A DNA stretch of 18,268 nt, from the NCBI GenBank assembly GCA_035555315.1, contig DATMGU010000029.1, positions 1 to 18,268 on the forward strand. Direction: 5' to 3'. The notes under the pieces are model-generated. The model was not told the DNA's origin. It saw only the letters and a list, made by a program, of their open reading frames with translations, and did no database searches. Origin of the DNA: DATMGU01 sp035555315 (GTDB lineage: Bacteria; Pseudomonadota; Alphaproteobacteria; ATCC43930; CGMCC-115725). The position numbers and the translations under genes are program-made. This document shows positions 1 to 7,429 of the stretch, piece by piece. The stretch's first letter is position 1. The number at the start of each line of letters is the position of its first letter.

Positions 1-153
1 TCCCAGCAGGGGCTCGGCTACCTGCTGATGACGGCGATCGGCCTGCACAATGTCGACCTCATCATGTCCGTCACGCTGGTGCTCGCCGTGCTCGCCATCG
101 CGGCGAGTGCCGTTCTGCTGACGATCGACCGGCGCCTGCGCCGCCACTTCTGA
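1..153 (+). CDS. ABC transporter permease, SsuC/TauC-like (3' end only)
   Basis: The reading frame is open from the first base and ends at TGA 151-153, so only the last 50 residues are present. They begin SQQGLGYLLMTA, the usual near-C-terminal motif of BPD-type permeases of nitrate/sulfonate/taurine importers. A hydrophobic segment follows (about residues 21-41, VTLVLAVLAIAASAVLLTI), then a short basic tail (DRRLRRHF) typical of a cytoplasmic end. The stop lies 14 bases before the GTG of the dehydrogenase gene, so the two are probably one operon. The substrate cannot be read from this fragment; the family call rests on the GLGYLL motif and topology. Confidence 0.7.
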   Translation, partial: SQQGLGYLLMTAIGLHNVDLIMSVTLVLAVLAIAASAVLLTIDRRLRRHF

Positions 154-167
154 CCGAGGAAGAAAAC

Positions 168-1139
168 GTGAAGCCCCGTATCCTGCTGGCCTTGCCTCTC
201 CCCGACGATCTGGCGGCTCGGCTCGGCCAGGTCTGCGAAATCGTGCGCGCGCCCGGTGGGCCGTTTCCCACGGCGAGCGACCTTGCCGAGATCATGCCCG
301 GCATGAGCGGCGTGATCAGCACGGTGGGGGCTCGCTTCGACGACGCGCTGCTCGCCCGTTGCCCGGAGTTGCGGGTCATCTCGAACTGCGCGGTCGGGCT
401 CGACAATATCGATCTGGGGTCTGCCACGCGTCGCCGCGTCGCCGTCTGCAACGCGCCCGGCGTCCAGGATGCGGCTGTGGCCGAACTCGCTCTCGCCCTG
501 GTGATGGCGCTCGCCCGGAATCTCGTCGGCAACGATGCCTATGTTCGCTCCGGCCGGTGGGAGCGCCAAAAGAGCGCGCCGCTCGGCCAGGATATCGCGG
601 GCAAGCGGCTCGGGCTGCTGGGCATGGGCGGTATCGGCCGCTGTACCGCCCGTTTGGCGACGGCGATCGGCATGGAGGTCGTCTATTTCAAGCGCGGCCG
701 GGATCACGCGGCGGAAGCGGCGGGGATCGCCCGCTTCGCCAGCCGCGACGAGTTGTTTGCCACCGCCGATTTCGTCAGCCTGCATGTACCGCTGACCGAA
801 GAGACGCGGGGCAGTGTGGGGGCCGCCGCGTTCGCGCGGATGAAACACGGCGCCTTTCTGATCAATACCGCGCGCGGTGCCGTCGTCGACGAAGCCGCCC
901 TGGTGGAGGCCCTGCGCTCCGGCCACCTCGCCGGTGCCGGGCTCGACGTCATGGTCGATGAACCGCTGCCGCCGAGCAGCCCCCTCTGCGGCCTGCCCTC
1001 GGTCATCCTCCAGCCGCATGCGGCGAGCGCCACGCGCGAGACCCGGCGGCGGATGGAGGAAACGGCGGTCGGCAATCTGCTGGCGGTGATAACCGGCCAA
1101 CGCCCTCCGGTCATCGTCAATCCCGAGGTATTCGGTTAA
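168..1139 (+). CDS. D-2-hydroxyacid dehydrogenase (glyoxylate/hydroxypyruvate reductase type)
   Basis: A 323-residue cytoplasmic NAD(P)H-dependent enzyme that should reduce a 2-keto acid to the D-2-hydroxy acid or run the reverse. The Rossmann nucleotide-binding motif GMGGIG is at residues 152-157. The family catalytic triad is visible: Arg236 in NTARGAVVDE, Glu265 in DEP and His284 in QPHAAS. Length matches the family (310-335). Start is GTG at 168, with an AGGA ribosome site about 7 bases upstream and directly behind the permease stop. The sequence is closer to the glyoxylate/hydroxypyruvate or 2-ketogluconate reductase branch than to D-lactate dehydrogenase, but the substrate is not fixed. 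Co-transcription with an SsuC-type importer suggests it handles the imported compound or a product of it (inference). Confidence 0.9.
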   Translation: MKPRILLALPLPDDLAARLGQVCEIVRAPGGPFPTASDLAEIMPGMSGVISTVGARFDDALLARCPELRVISNCAVGLDNIDLGSATRRRVAVCNAPGVQDAAVAELALALVMALARNLVGNDAYVRSGRWERQKSAPLGQDIAGKRLGLLGMGGIGRCTARLATAIGMEVVYFKRGRDHAAEAAGIARFASRDELFATADFVSLHVPLTEETRGSVGAAAFARMKHGAFLINTARGAVVDEAALVEALRSGHLAGAGLDVMVDEPLPPSSPLCGLPSVILQPHAASATRETRRRMEETAVGNLLAVITGQRPPVIVNPEVFG

Positions 1140-1531
1140 TCGGGGTGCCCGGTTAGGTTGGGAGCATTCCTGGGGAGGGCTTACGATGGTGACCCAAAGT
1201 CACTCACCGAGCTTTCGCTACGTCTACGCCGATGCGAGTTTCGGTGCTCTATCGGCGAGGAACTGGCGGGCGATGGCGAACGGACTCGCAGCCAATTCCT
1301 CACCTTGACTGAGCAGACTTAGTGAGCCGCGCGTCTAGCCAACGGTCGAACTCGGTCCTTGGTCTGGGATGCCAGCACGTTCAGTAAGAATCGCGACCGG
1401 GTCGCTTGACATGCCCGACGACCTGCGCAATTGGCTGGTGTTCATGGAACGCCCGCTTGCGGCCTGAGCCGCCGCGCCGGCAGCGCGAGTTCGCTAAACT
1501 TATTCGCTCACTCCAGCAGCAGGACACCACC
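1140..1531. other. Intergenic stretch with degraded mobile DNA
   Basis: These 392 bases between the dehydrogenase and argC contain no convincing intact gene. They hold a short transposase relic (1326-1409, listed separately). A 40-codon open frame at 1186-1308 on the + strand has a GGGGAGG purine stretch about 7 bases before its ATG, but I do not recognise its product. A mini-frame at 1411-1467 is also unrecognised. No clear Rho-independent terminator was seen after the dehydrogenase. Confidence 0.5.
1326..1409 (+). pseudogene. IS5/IS1182-like transposase fragment
   Basis: The frame 1326-1409 (27 codons, closed by stops on both sides) contains LVWDASTFSKNRDR. This resembles the conserved block near the start of the catalytic half of IS5/IS1182-type DDE transposases, which typically reads like (V)xDxSTFSKNRDRLL. 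In the relic the block is followed by VA and a stop instead of LL and the rest of the enzyme, and the part before it does not match. I read it as a decayed scrap with both ends lost; terminal repeats were not found. It lies about 120 bases upstream of argC. The call rests on one short motif recognised from memory. Confidence 0.45.
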
Positions 1532-2509
1532 ATGAGCATTCGCGTCGGCATTGTCGGGATCAGCGGTTTTGGCGGCGGCGAGGCGATGCGCCTGGTCGCG
1601 AGCCACCCGTCTTTCGAGCTAATCTACGCCGCGGGCGAGGGCAGCGCCGGCAGCCGGTTGGTGGACCGCTTCCCCGGTGTGCCGGCCAAGCTGGCCGAGC
1701 TGGTGATCGAGAAGTGGGACCCTATGACCCTGCCGAAGCTCGACGTGCTGTTCGCGTCGCTGCCCACAGGCGCCTCGGCCGAGGCGCTGGCGCGCGTCCC
1801 CAAGGACGTGAAGATCGTCGACATCGGCGGCGACCACCGCTACGTCGAGGGTTGGGCGTACGGCCTGGCCGACGTCTGGCCAGCCCAGATCGAGGGTCAG
1901 ATCCGCGTTGCCAACCCCGGCTGCTACCCCGCGGCGACGCTGACCGCGCTGGCGCCGCTGCTGGTCAACAAGCTGATCGAGCCTGGCAACATCGTGATCG
2001 ACGTCAAGACTGGCATCTCCGGTGCCGGCCGGGGCGGCGCCGACAGCAAGTTCGGCTACGCCGAGAGCAACGAGAACTTGCTGCCCTACGGTCTGCTCAA
2101 GCACGTCCACATGCCCGAGATTGCCAAGACGATCGAGCGGCTGAGTGGCGGCAGCGCGGCCGGGCTGGTGTTCACGCCACACTTGGTGCCGATGACCCGC
2201 GGCGTACTCGCCACCATTTACTGCCGCGGCCGCGCCACCACGGACCAGTGCTTGGACGCGGCCCGGCGCTTCTACGCCGGGCGGGCGTTCGTCCGCGTGA
2301 CCGACAAGCCGCCGCAGACCAAATGGGCTACCGGCTCGAACCTCGCGTTCGTCAGTTATGCGGCCGATCCAGAGCGCAACTTGGTGATCGCGATGGGCGT
2401 GGTCGACAATCTCGGCAAGGGAGCGGCCGGTCAGGCGGTGCAGAATGCGAACCTGATCTGCGGCCTGCCAGAAACCGCGGGGCTGGACGGCGTACCTGTT
2501 TGGCCGTGA
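1532..2509 (+). CDS. argC: N-acetyl-gamma-glutamyl-phosphate reductase
   Basis: 325 residues, complete. ArgC reduces N-acetylglutamyl-5-phosphate to the semialdehyde with NADPH (third step of arginine synthesis, cytoplasmic). Visible: N-terminal dinucleotide motif GIVGISGFGGGE (6-17), catalytic Cys131 in NPGCYPAA, HVHMPEI (191-197, containing the family's conserved His), TPHLVPMTRG (215-224), GSN (268-270), and the C-terminal VDNLGKGAAGQAVQNAN block. ATG 1532 is preferred because AGGAC lies 6 bases upstream and the family starts at this point; the frame is open further upstream to a TTG at 1406, but those residues are non-homologous and run through mobile-element debris. No other arginine gene is adjacent, and the gene sits between two transposase relics, so it looks like cargo or a second copy (inference). 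No residue needed for activity appears missing. Confidence 0.93.
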   Translation: MSIRVGIVGISGFGGGEAMRLVASHPSFELIYAAGEGSAGSRLVDRFPGVPAKLAELVIEKWDPMTLPKLDVLFASLPTGASAEALARVPKDVKIVDIGGDHRYVEGWAYGLADVWPAQIEGQIRVANPGCYPAATLTALAPLLVNKLIEPGNIVIDVKTGISGAGRGGADSKFGYAESNENLLPYGLLKHVHMPEIAKTIERLSGGSAAGLVFTPHLVPMTRGVLATIYCRGRATTDQCLDAARRFYAGRAFVRVTDKPPQTKWATGSNLAFVSYAADPERNLVIAMGVVDNLGKGAAGQAVQNANLICGLPETAGLDGVPVWP

Positions 2510-2578
2510 GATCTTTTGCGAGTCCGTATTGTCCGTCGTTTGCTTGTCCGAAGTTGAAATTGGCCCCATTTCACGGAC

Positions 2579-2791
2579 TGAACCGCCCCGGGTTTCGAGG
2601 AGGCTGGTTGGCTTGAGTCAGGCCGGTATGGCCTGCTGCTCAAGATTGCGAGAGTGATAGTAGTTGGCCTCGAACTCGACAGGCGGCACGTAGTCCAGCG
2701 GCGCCATCAGCCGATAGTTGTTGAACCATGACGCCCACTCCAAGGTCGCCAGTTCCACGGCCTCGGTCGGAACTGGCTCTCTCACAGCGCC
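2579..2791 (-). mobile_element. IS3-family insertion sequence remnant (right end)
   Basis: The block begins with TGAACCGCCCCGGGTTT at 2579, which reads like the terminal inverted repeat of a widespread group of IS3-family elements (ends 5'-TG). Thirty-nine bases inside it is the stop codon of an IS3 OrfB transposase reading on the - strand, the normal layout at an IS3 right end. The rest of the element (OrfA, most of OrfB and the left end) is missing, so it is dead by itself. The inner break point is only approximate, near 2790. No target-site duplication can be tested because the partner end is absent. Confidence 0.75.
2618..2791 (-). pseudogene. IS3-family transposase OrfB, C-terminal fragment
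   Basis: On the - strand the frame ending at stop 2620-2618 reads EAVELATLEWASWFNNYRL followed by a PPVEFEANYY segment. This is the C-terminal end of the rve/DDE domain and tail of IS3-type OrfB transposases (family pattern EAVExATLEWVDWFNxRRL, then IPPAEAExxYY). About 55 residues of an enzyme of roughly 280 remain. The frame is closed upstream by an in-frame TGA at 2794-2792 and has no start. The DDE catalytic residues lie in the lost part. Confidence 0.8.
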
Positions 2792-2863
2792 TCACCCCGG
2801 CTGAAAACGGTCTTGTGCAAACGGGCCGCCACGCGACCCATCAAAATCTTTGTGCGAGGATTG

Positions 2864-4117
2864 CTAATCGGGCCGCCGCATCTTGCAGGTCGTCGGTAGC
2901 ACGGTGTCCCGCGCCTCGACACGTCCCTCCTGCCGCCAGCCCCAACCGGTATTCTCCTCGTCGAAGACCTGGCCGGCCTCCAGCGGACCGAAGGAGGCGA
3001 TGTAGAGGGGCTGAAACACCTGATGGTCCTCCGGTCGGATCCACCCCTCGCCGCCGGAGAGCGGGGTGAACCGCTTGGTCTCCAACCCGCGCATGATGGC
3101 CGTGACATCGAGCGTCTTCTGCGCCGCGACCTCCGCCACGAACAGGGTCATGGCGGTATTGGCGCCCGGATACATCATGGTCTGGCCGGCGCCCACCACC
3201 GCGCGGAACTTGCGCTCCTGCGCCTGGTATTCGGGCGAGGGGACGTTCGCGTGGGCCTCGTAGATCTGATAGACGGTATGGGCACCGAGCCCGCTTTGCC
3301 GGATCGCCTGCGGGCTGCCGATGCCCTGGGCGAAGAAGGTGTACCAGGTCACTTTCAGCCCCGCTTCCCCGGCCGCTTTCAGCATGAGGGCGAGATCTTG
3401 GCCCCAGGCCCCGGTGACCACGCTGTCCGCGCCGGATGCCTTGATCTTCTCGATATAGGGCGCGAAATCGGTGATCTTCATCAGCGGCACCAATTCGTCG
3501 CCGACGATCTCCACGTCGGGGCGGCTCACCTTCAAATCGGCGCGCACGGCGATGCGCACGCCCTGTCCGGTCGAGTAGTCCTGATTGATCATGTAGAGCT
3601 TGCGCGTGTCGGGTCGGGTCTTCAGGAAAGTCGCCAGCGCCAGGACCTTCATGTCGATATTGGCCGGCCAGCGGATTGCCCAGAAACTGCATTTGTCGTT
3701 GGTGGCGGCGGGGTCGGTGCCGGAATAATCGAAATAGATCGTATGCTTGTCCGGATTGCGTTCGTTGAACCGGTTGAGAAATTCATTGAGGGCGACGCCG
3801 GCGGCACCCCCATTGCTGCGCACCAGCAGCCGAATGCCGGAATCGATCGCCTTCTGCGCATCGATCACGGTTTCCTGGGGATTGAGCTTGTTGTCATAGG
3901 GCACGATCTCGATCTTTTGCCCGTTCACGCCGCCGCCGGCGTTCACCTGATCGGCCAGGAAGCGCCAGGTCTTCAGCCCGACCTCGCCCGCGGTGGCGCC
4001 GGGGCCGGAGAGCGGATCGATGAAACCGATGCGGTAGGTATCCTCGGCATGGGCGGCGTGAAGCAGCGCCGGCGCCAGGCAGACCGAGACCAATAGGGCG
4101 CGAAACCGGTGCATCAT
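2864..4117 (-). CDS. Branched-chain-amino-acid-type ABC transporter substrate-binding protein (LivJ/LivK family)
   Basis: 417 residues, periplasmic solute receptor of a HAAT importer (type I periplasmic binding fold). Residues 1-24 form a signal peptide (MMHRFRALLVSVCLAPALLHAAHA) with an AHA-like cleavage site before EDTYRIGFIDPLSG, which is the canonical first strand and ligand loop of the family (GxxxPLSG). Further family blocks: ADQVNAGGGVNGQKIEIVPYDNK and EVAAQKTLDVTAIMRGLE. Start ATG 4117 has AAGGAG 6 bases upstream; the adjacent second ATG is possible. The gene lies 56 bases downstream of the TPP enzyme and is the last gene of the operon. The ligand is not readable: the family binds branched-chain amino acids, amides, and aromatic or dicarboxylic acids. 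Confidence 0.92.
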   Translation of the reverse strand: MMHRFRALLVSVCLAPALLHAAHAEDTYRIGFIDPLSGPGATAGEVGLKTWRFLADQVNAGGGVNGQKIEIVPYDNKLNPQETVIDAQKAIDSGIRLLVRSNGGAAGVALNEFLNRFNERNPDKHTIYFDYSGTDPAATNDKCSFWAIRWPANIDMKVLALATFLKTRPDTRKLYMINQDYSTGQGVRIAVRADLKVSRPDVEIVGDELVPLMKITDFAPYIEKIKASGADSVVTGAWGQDLALMLKAAGEAGLKVTWYTFFAQGIGSPQAIRQSGLGAHTVYQIYEAHANVPSPEYQAQERKFRAVVGAGQTMMYPGANTAMTLFVAEVAAQKTLDVTAIMRGLETKRFTPLSGGEGWIRPEDHQVFQPLYIASFGPLEAGQVFDEENTGWGWRQEGRVEARDTVLPTTCKMRRPD

Positions 4118-4173
4118 GGGATTCTCCTTGTCCCGTTTATGGGCGACATCGCTCAGCCAAGCCGTTTAGAGGC

Positions 4174-5868
4174 CTATCGCTTGAAGAACTCGGCGCTCGC
4201 TTCCAGGCGTTCTTTGGCGACGATGAAGTCCAGCACGGCGGGCTGGCCCTGCCGGTTGGCCTGCTGTGCGCGCTGCAACGCGGCATCGATCTCTTCGGGG
4301 GCCTCGACCTTTTCGCCATAGCAGCCGCAGGCGCGGGCGATGGTCGCGAAATCGGGCTGAAAGCCGAACTCCGTGCCGAGATAGCGGCCGTTATAGGCCT
4401 GCCTCTGGATGTCCCAGATGGAGCCGAGGGCGCTGTCGTTGAGAATGCACCAGGTGACCGGCATCTTGAATTCCACCGCGGTGGGCAGGACGTTCATGAT
4501 CAGCCCGAAGGAGCCGTCGCCGACCAGCCCGACGGCCGGCTGGTCCGGACGGGCGAGCTTCGCCACCGGCAGGGCGGCGGCTGTGAAGCCCATGCCATAG
4601 AAGCTGGACGGAACGATCGTGGTGCGGGGCGCGAAGATCTTGAAGTAGGGATAGGCGCCGCCCATGCCCTGTGCCAGCACGCCGACATCGATCGATACCG
4701 TCGCCTCGCGCGGGAACGCGGCGCGGATCGCCCGGATCACACGGATCGGATGCAGCGGCCGCTGGGTCGAGGCGGCCATTTCCTCGACCTGCGCCTCCAG
4801 CGCCGCTTGATCCTCAGCGAGCCGCCTCACTCTCGGATGGTCGGTGAACCGGTTGCCGGCCTGCTGCGGGCCGATTGCTCGCAGCAGGTCCATGAGGACC
4901 AAACGGGCGTCGCCAAGGATGCCGATGCTCGGGACCACCGATCGCCCGAGTTCCACGGGATCGCTATCGACCTGGATATAGGTGGCCCCGGTACCCGGCA
5001 GGTAGTCGGGCTTCCAGTTGGTCTCCTGCTGCTCGAACCGGCAGCCGAGACCCAGCACGACGTCGGCGGCGGGCAGCAACGCCTTGGTGATCGCCTGGCG
5101 ATGATGACCGAGGCCACCGGCGGCCAGGGGATGGTCGTCGGACAGGATGCCGCGCCCGGACAGGGTGGTGATCACCGGGATCGCCAGCCGCTCGGCCAGG
5201 GCGCGCACCTCGTCGGCGGCACCCGCGGCGATGGCGCCGCCGCCGGCCACGATCAGCGGTCGCTGTGCCCGGGCTAGGGCTTCCGCGGCGCGGTTGATCA
5301 GCTCGGTATCGCCGCGCGATTTGGGCGGTCGACCGACCGGCAGATAGTCGCCGACCTCGACTTGGGAGGCGCCGATATCGATCGGCACGTCGATCAGCAC
5401 CGGTCCCGGCTTGCCGGACCGCGCGATGGTGAAGGCTTGGCGCAGCACCTCCACGATCAGATCGGGACGATCGACCCGCACCGCCCATTTGGTCAGCGGA
5501 CGGAAGATCTGGACCTGATCGATCTCCTGGCTGGCGCCGCGATGCGCGTTGCGGGTCGGACCTCGCCCAGCGATGATGACGATCGGCAGCGCGCCGACAT
5601 AGGCTTCGGCGATGCCGGTCACCAGATTGGTGGCGCCCGGCCCCGCCGTGACGCAGCAGATGCCGGGCTCGCCCGTCAGCTGCGCATAGCCGGCCGCCAT
5701 GCTGGCCGCGTGCTGCTCGTGACGCACCAATATGTGCTGGATCTCCGGCGTGTGGTACAGCGCGTCATAGACGCCGATCGTATGCCCGCCCGGCATGCCG
5801 AAGATGAATTTGACGCCCTCGGCCTTGAAGACGTCGACGATGGCCTGTCCGACACTGATGGTTCGCAT
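4174..5868 (-). CDS. Thiamine-diphosphate-dependent enzyme, acetolactate synthase/2-keto acid decarboxylase superfamily
   Basis: 564 residues from ATG 5868, which has AAGGGA about 7 bases upstream; longer in-frame starts would add 23 low-complexity residues and reach livF. Three-domain TPP enzyme: N-terminal Pyr domain with catalytic Glu51 in VRHEQHAASMAAGYA and GPGATN (77-81), middle domain with GGGAIAAGA (209-217), C-terminal PP domain with the TPP/Mg motif GDGSF (450-454) and Asn478 in ILNDSALGSI. It resembles IlvB-type large subunits, but no small regulatory subunit follows. Its place inside a HAAT transporter operon argues for a catabolic lyase or ligase of an imported 2-keto acid (benzoylformate decarboxylase, glyoxylate carboligase or sulfoacetaldehyde acetyltransferase types are possible) rather than valine synthesis. 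Superfamily call firm, reaction unknown. Confidence 0.9.
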   Translation of the reverse strand: MRTISVGQAIVDVFKAEGVKFIFGMPGGHTIGVYDALYHTPEIQHILVRHEQHAASMAAGYAQLTGEPGICCVTAGPGATNLVTGIAEAYVGALPIVIIAGRGPTRNAHRGASQEIDQVQIFRPLTKWAVRVDRPDLIVEVLRQAFTIARSGKPGPVLIDVPIDIGASQVEVGDYLPVGRPPKSRGDTELINRAAEALARAQRPLIVAGGGAIAAGAADEVRALAERLAIPVITTLSGRGILSDDHPLAAGGLGHHRQAITKALLPAADVVLGLGCRFEQQETNWKPDYLPGTGATYIQVDSDPVELGRSVVPSIGILGDARLVLMDLLRAIGPQQAGNRFTDHPRVRRLAEDQAALEAQVEEMAASTQRPLHPIRVIRAIRAAFPREATVSIDVGVLAQGMGGAYPYFKIFAPRTTIVPSSFYGMGFTAAALPVAKLARPDQPAVGLVGDGSFGLIMNVLPTAVEFKMPVTWCILNDSALGSIWDIQRQAYNGRYLGTEFGFQPDFATIARACGCYGEKVEAPEEIDAALQRAQQANRQGQPAVLDFIVAKERLEASAEFFKR

Positions 5869-5933
5869 GGGATGTTCCCTTGTGAGAGATGGGGATGACG
5901 CCTGTGGCATCGGGCGCGGGCTGTGGGGCGGCA

Positions 5934-6653
5934 TCACACCTCCAGCCAGTCCCGGCGGATCTCGGCGTTGCGCGCGAGCCTGTCCGGGCTGCCCTCGAAA
6001 ACGATGGTGCCGTGTCCCATCACGTAGAGCCGGCGGCTGATGCGCAGCGCGATGGTCAGCTTCTGCTCCACCAGCAACACCGCTGTGCCGCGCCGGGCGA
6101 TATCCTCCAGCAGCCGGCCGATGGTCTGCGCCATCATCGGGGCGAGGCCCTCGGTCGGCTCATCGATCATCACCAGCGATGGATTGCCCATCAGCGTGCG
6201 GCAAATCGTCAAAAGCTGCTGTTCGCCACCCGACAAGGCGCCGGCCGGCGTCGTGGCCCGCTCGTGCAAGCGGGGGAACAGCGCGTAGATTTCGTCGGTC
6301 GTCCAATTCGTGCCGCCGGCACCTCGTTTCCGGCCGAGCAGCAAGTTCTCGGCGACGGTCAGGCCGGCGAATACGTCACGGCTCTCCGGCACGTAGCCCA
6401 AACCCCGGCGGGCGATGCGGTGCGATGGCAGTCCGGCGATCTCTTCCCCGGCGAAGCGGATCCGTCCACGGAGGGCGACATCCCCCATGATGGCCTTCAG
6501 CATCGTCGATCGGCCGACGCCGTTGCGTCCCAGCAGGCTGACGATCTCGCCGGCACCGACATGGAAACTGGCACCTTGGACGACATGGCTGCGCCCATAG
6601 AACGCATGGAGGTCATGGACGTCGAGCAGCGGCTGGGCATGGCCGTCCCTCAT
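5934..6653 (-). CDS. livF: HAAT-family ABC transporter ATP-binding protein LivF
   Basis: 239 residues; one of the two cytoplasmic ATPases driving the LivHM channel. Walker A is GRNGVGRST (42-50), with Arg48 where the canonical Lys stands. Also visible: the LivF-typical GYVPESRDVF Q-loop-side region (86-95), signature LSGGE (140-144), Walker B VMIDEP with Glu165, and VEQK in place of the H-loop His, which is usual for LivF. ATG 6653 overlaps the livG stop as ATGA, so the two are translationally coupled. A 65-base gap separates it from the TPP gene downstream. Confidence 0.93.
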   Translation of the reverse strand: MRDGHAQPLLDVHDLHAFYGRSHVVQGASFHVGAGEIVSLLGRNGVGRSTMLKAIMGDVALRGRIRFAGEEIAGLPSHRIARRGLGYVPESRDVFAGLTVAENLLLGRKRGAGGTNWTTDEIYALFPRLHERATTPAGALSGGEQQLLTICRTLMGNPSLVMIDEPTEGLAPMMAQTIGRLLEDIARRGTAVLLVEQKLTIALRISRRLYVMGHGTIVFEGSPDRLARNAEIRRDWLEV

Positions 6654-7429
6654 GCCGGTAAAGCTCCCGCATCCGGCGTGGCACCGAGATAGGCTGCCTG
6701 TACCTCGGCATTGGCCCGGATCTCGGCGGGCGTGCCGGTGGCGATGATGCGGCCGTAGACCAGGACGGAAATCCGGTCGGCCAGCCCGAACACCACCGCC
6801 ATGTCGTGTTCGACGATCACCAAGGTGCGGCCTGCCGAGACGCCGCGGATCAGCTCCAGTGTCCGGCTGGTCTCCGGGCGGCTCATGCCCGCCGTGGGCT
6901 CGTCCAGCAGGATCACACGGGCGCCGCCGGCGATGGTGATGCCCAGTTCCAGCGCCCGCAGTTCCGCGTAGCTGAGCGTGTCGGCCGGCGCCTGGGCGAC
7001 CGATGAGAGGCCGATCTCGTCGAGCAGCGCCGAACAGCGCGCGACCACATCCGCGCGGCCGGCGATGCGTCGCCAGATCGATAATCCGTAGCCGAGTTCC
7101 CGCAATACGGCGCAGCGGATGTTTTCGAATACCGTCAGGCGTGGAAAGACATTGGTGATCTGGAAGCTGCGGGACAGGCCGCGTCGGCTGACCTGATACG
7201 GGGGCAGCCCGTCGATGCGCTGGCCATCGAGGGAAATCCGGCCGCCGGTGGGCGCCAGCCGGCCGCTGATCAGATTGAACAGCGTCGACTTTCCGGCGCC
7301 GTTCGGCCCGATGATCGCATGGCGCTCGCCGGTCGAAATCCTCAGGGTCACGCCGCGAATGATGTCGATGACACCGAAGCTCTTGCGCAGGTCTTCCAAC
7401 AGCAGAGCGGTCTGCGACATCTCGCTCAT
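6650..7429 (-). CDS. livG: HAAT-family ABC transporter ATP-binding protein LivG
   Basis: 259 residues; partner ATPase of LivF. Walker A GPNGAGKST (41-49) is canonical, followed by the LivG-type SRSFQITNVFPRLTVFENI stretch (Q-loop Gln90), Walker B VILLDEP (Asp176-Glu177) and H-loop His208 in VEHDMAVV. The signature reads LSYAE (152-156), with Ala155 where LivG proteins normally have Gly (LSYGE/LAYGQ). The start codon at 7429 directly abuts the livM stop (TAG 7432-7430), and the C-terminus overlaps livF. Confidence 0.93.
   Translation of the reverse strand: MSEMSQTALLLEDLRKSFGVIDIIRGVTLRISTGERHAIIGPNGAGKSTLFNLISGRLAPTGGRISLDGQRIDGLPPYQVSRRGLSRSFQITNVFPRLTVFENIRCAVLRELGYGLSIWRRIAGRADVVARCSALLDEIGLSSVAQAPADTLSYAELRALELGITIAGGARVILLDEPTAGMSRPETSRTLELIRGVSAGRTLVIVEHDMAVVFGLADRISVLVYGRIIATGTPAEIRANAEVQAAYLGATPDAGALPA

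Larger units (their letters stand above)
2510..2863. other. Intergenic stretch holding an IS3-family remnant
   Basis: Between argC and the 3' end of the liv-type operon (convergent genes) lie about 350 bases. Bases 2510-2578 show nothing recognisable. Bases 2579-2791 are an insertion-sequence remnant (listed separately). Bases 2792-2863 contain no clear gene and no strong terminator hairpin. The liv operon transcript must end here or run into the antisense of argC. Confidence 0.5.

Noticed and set aside
18..1100. 360-codon open frame on the - strand across the dehydrogenase gene
   Set aside because: Antisense shadow of a clearly recognisable D-2-hydroxyacid dehydrogenase; the product is rich in Arg/Gly/His with no family resemblance.
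1186..1308. 40-codon frame with a purine-rich stretch before its ATG
   Set aside because: No recognisable family, short, and located in a patch of mobile-element debris; not enough to call a gene, although a translated remnant is possible.
1406..1434. TTGACA at 1406-1411 as a -35 box for argC
   Set aside because: No acceptable -10 hexamer at 16-18 bases downstream, and it lies within the transposase relic.
1411..1467. 18-codon frame beginning MPDDLRNW just before argC
   Set aside because: Too short and without a ribosome site or homologue I recognise; could be another relic or chance.
2782..2863. In-frame tail reading KILMGRVAARLHKTVFSRGEAL on the - strand beyond the binding-protein stop
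   Set aside because: It belongs to a different frame from the binding-protein gene and has no start of its own; I could not link it to a family.
3023..4096. 357-codon open frame on the + strand across the binding-protein gene
   Set aside because: Antisense shadow in GC-rich DNA; the opposite strand encodes a signal peptide and canonical LivJ-type motifs.
4174..5868. Biosynthetic acetolactate synthase (ilvB)
   Set aside because: No regulatory small-subunit gene follows and the gene is embedded in a transporter operon; superfamily membership alone does not justify the symbol.
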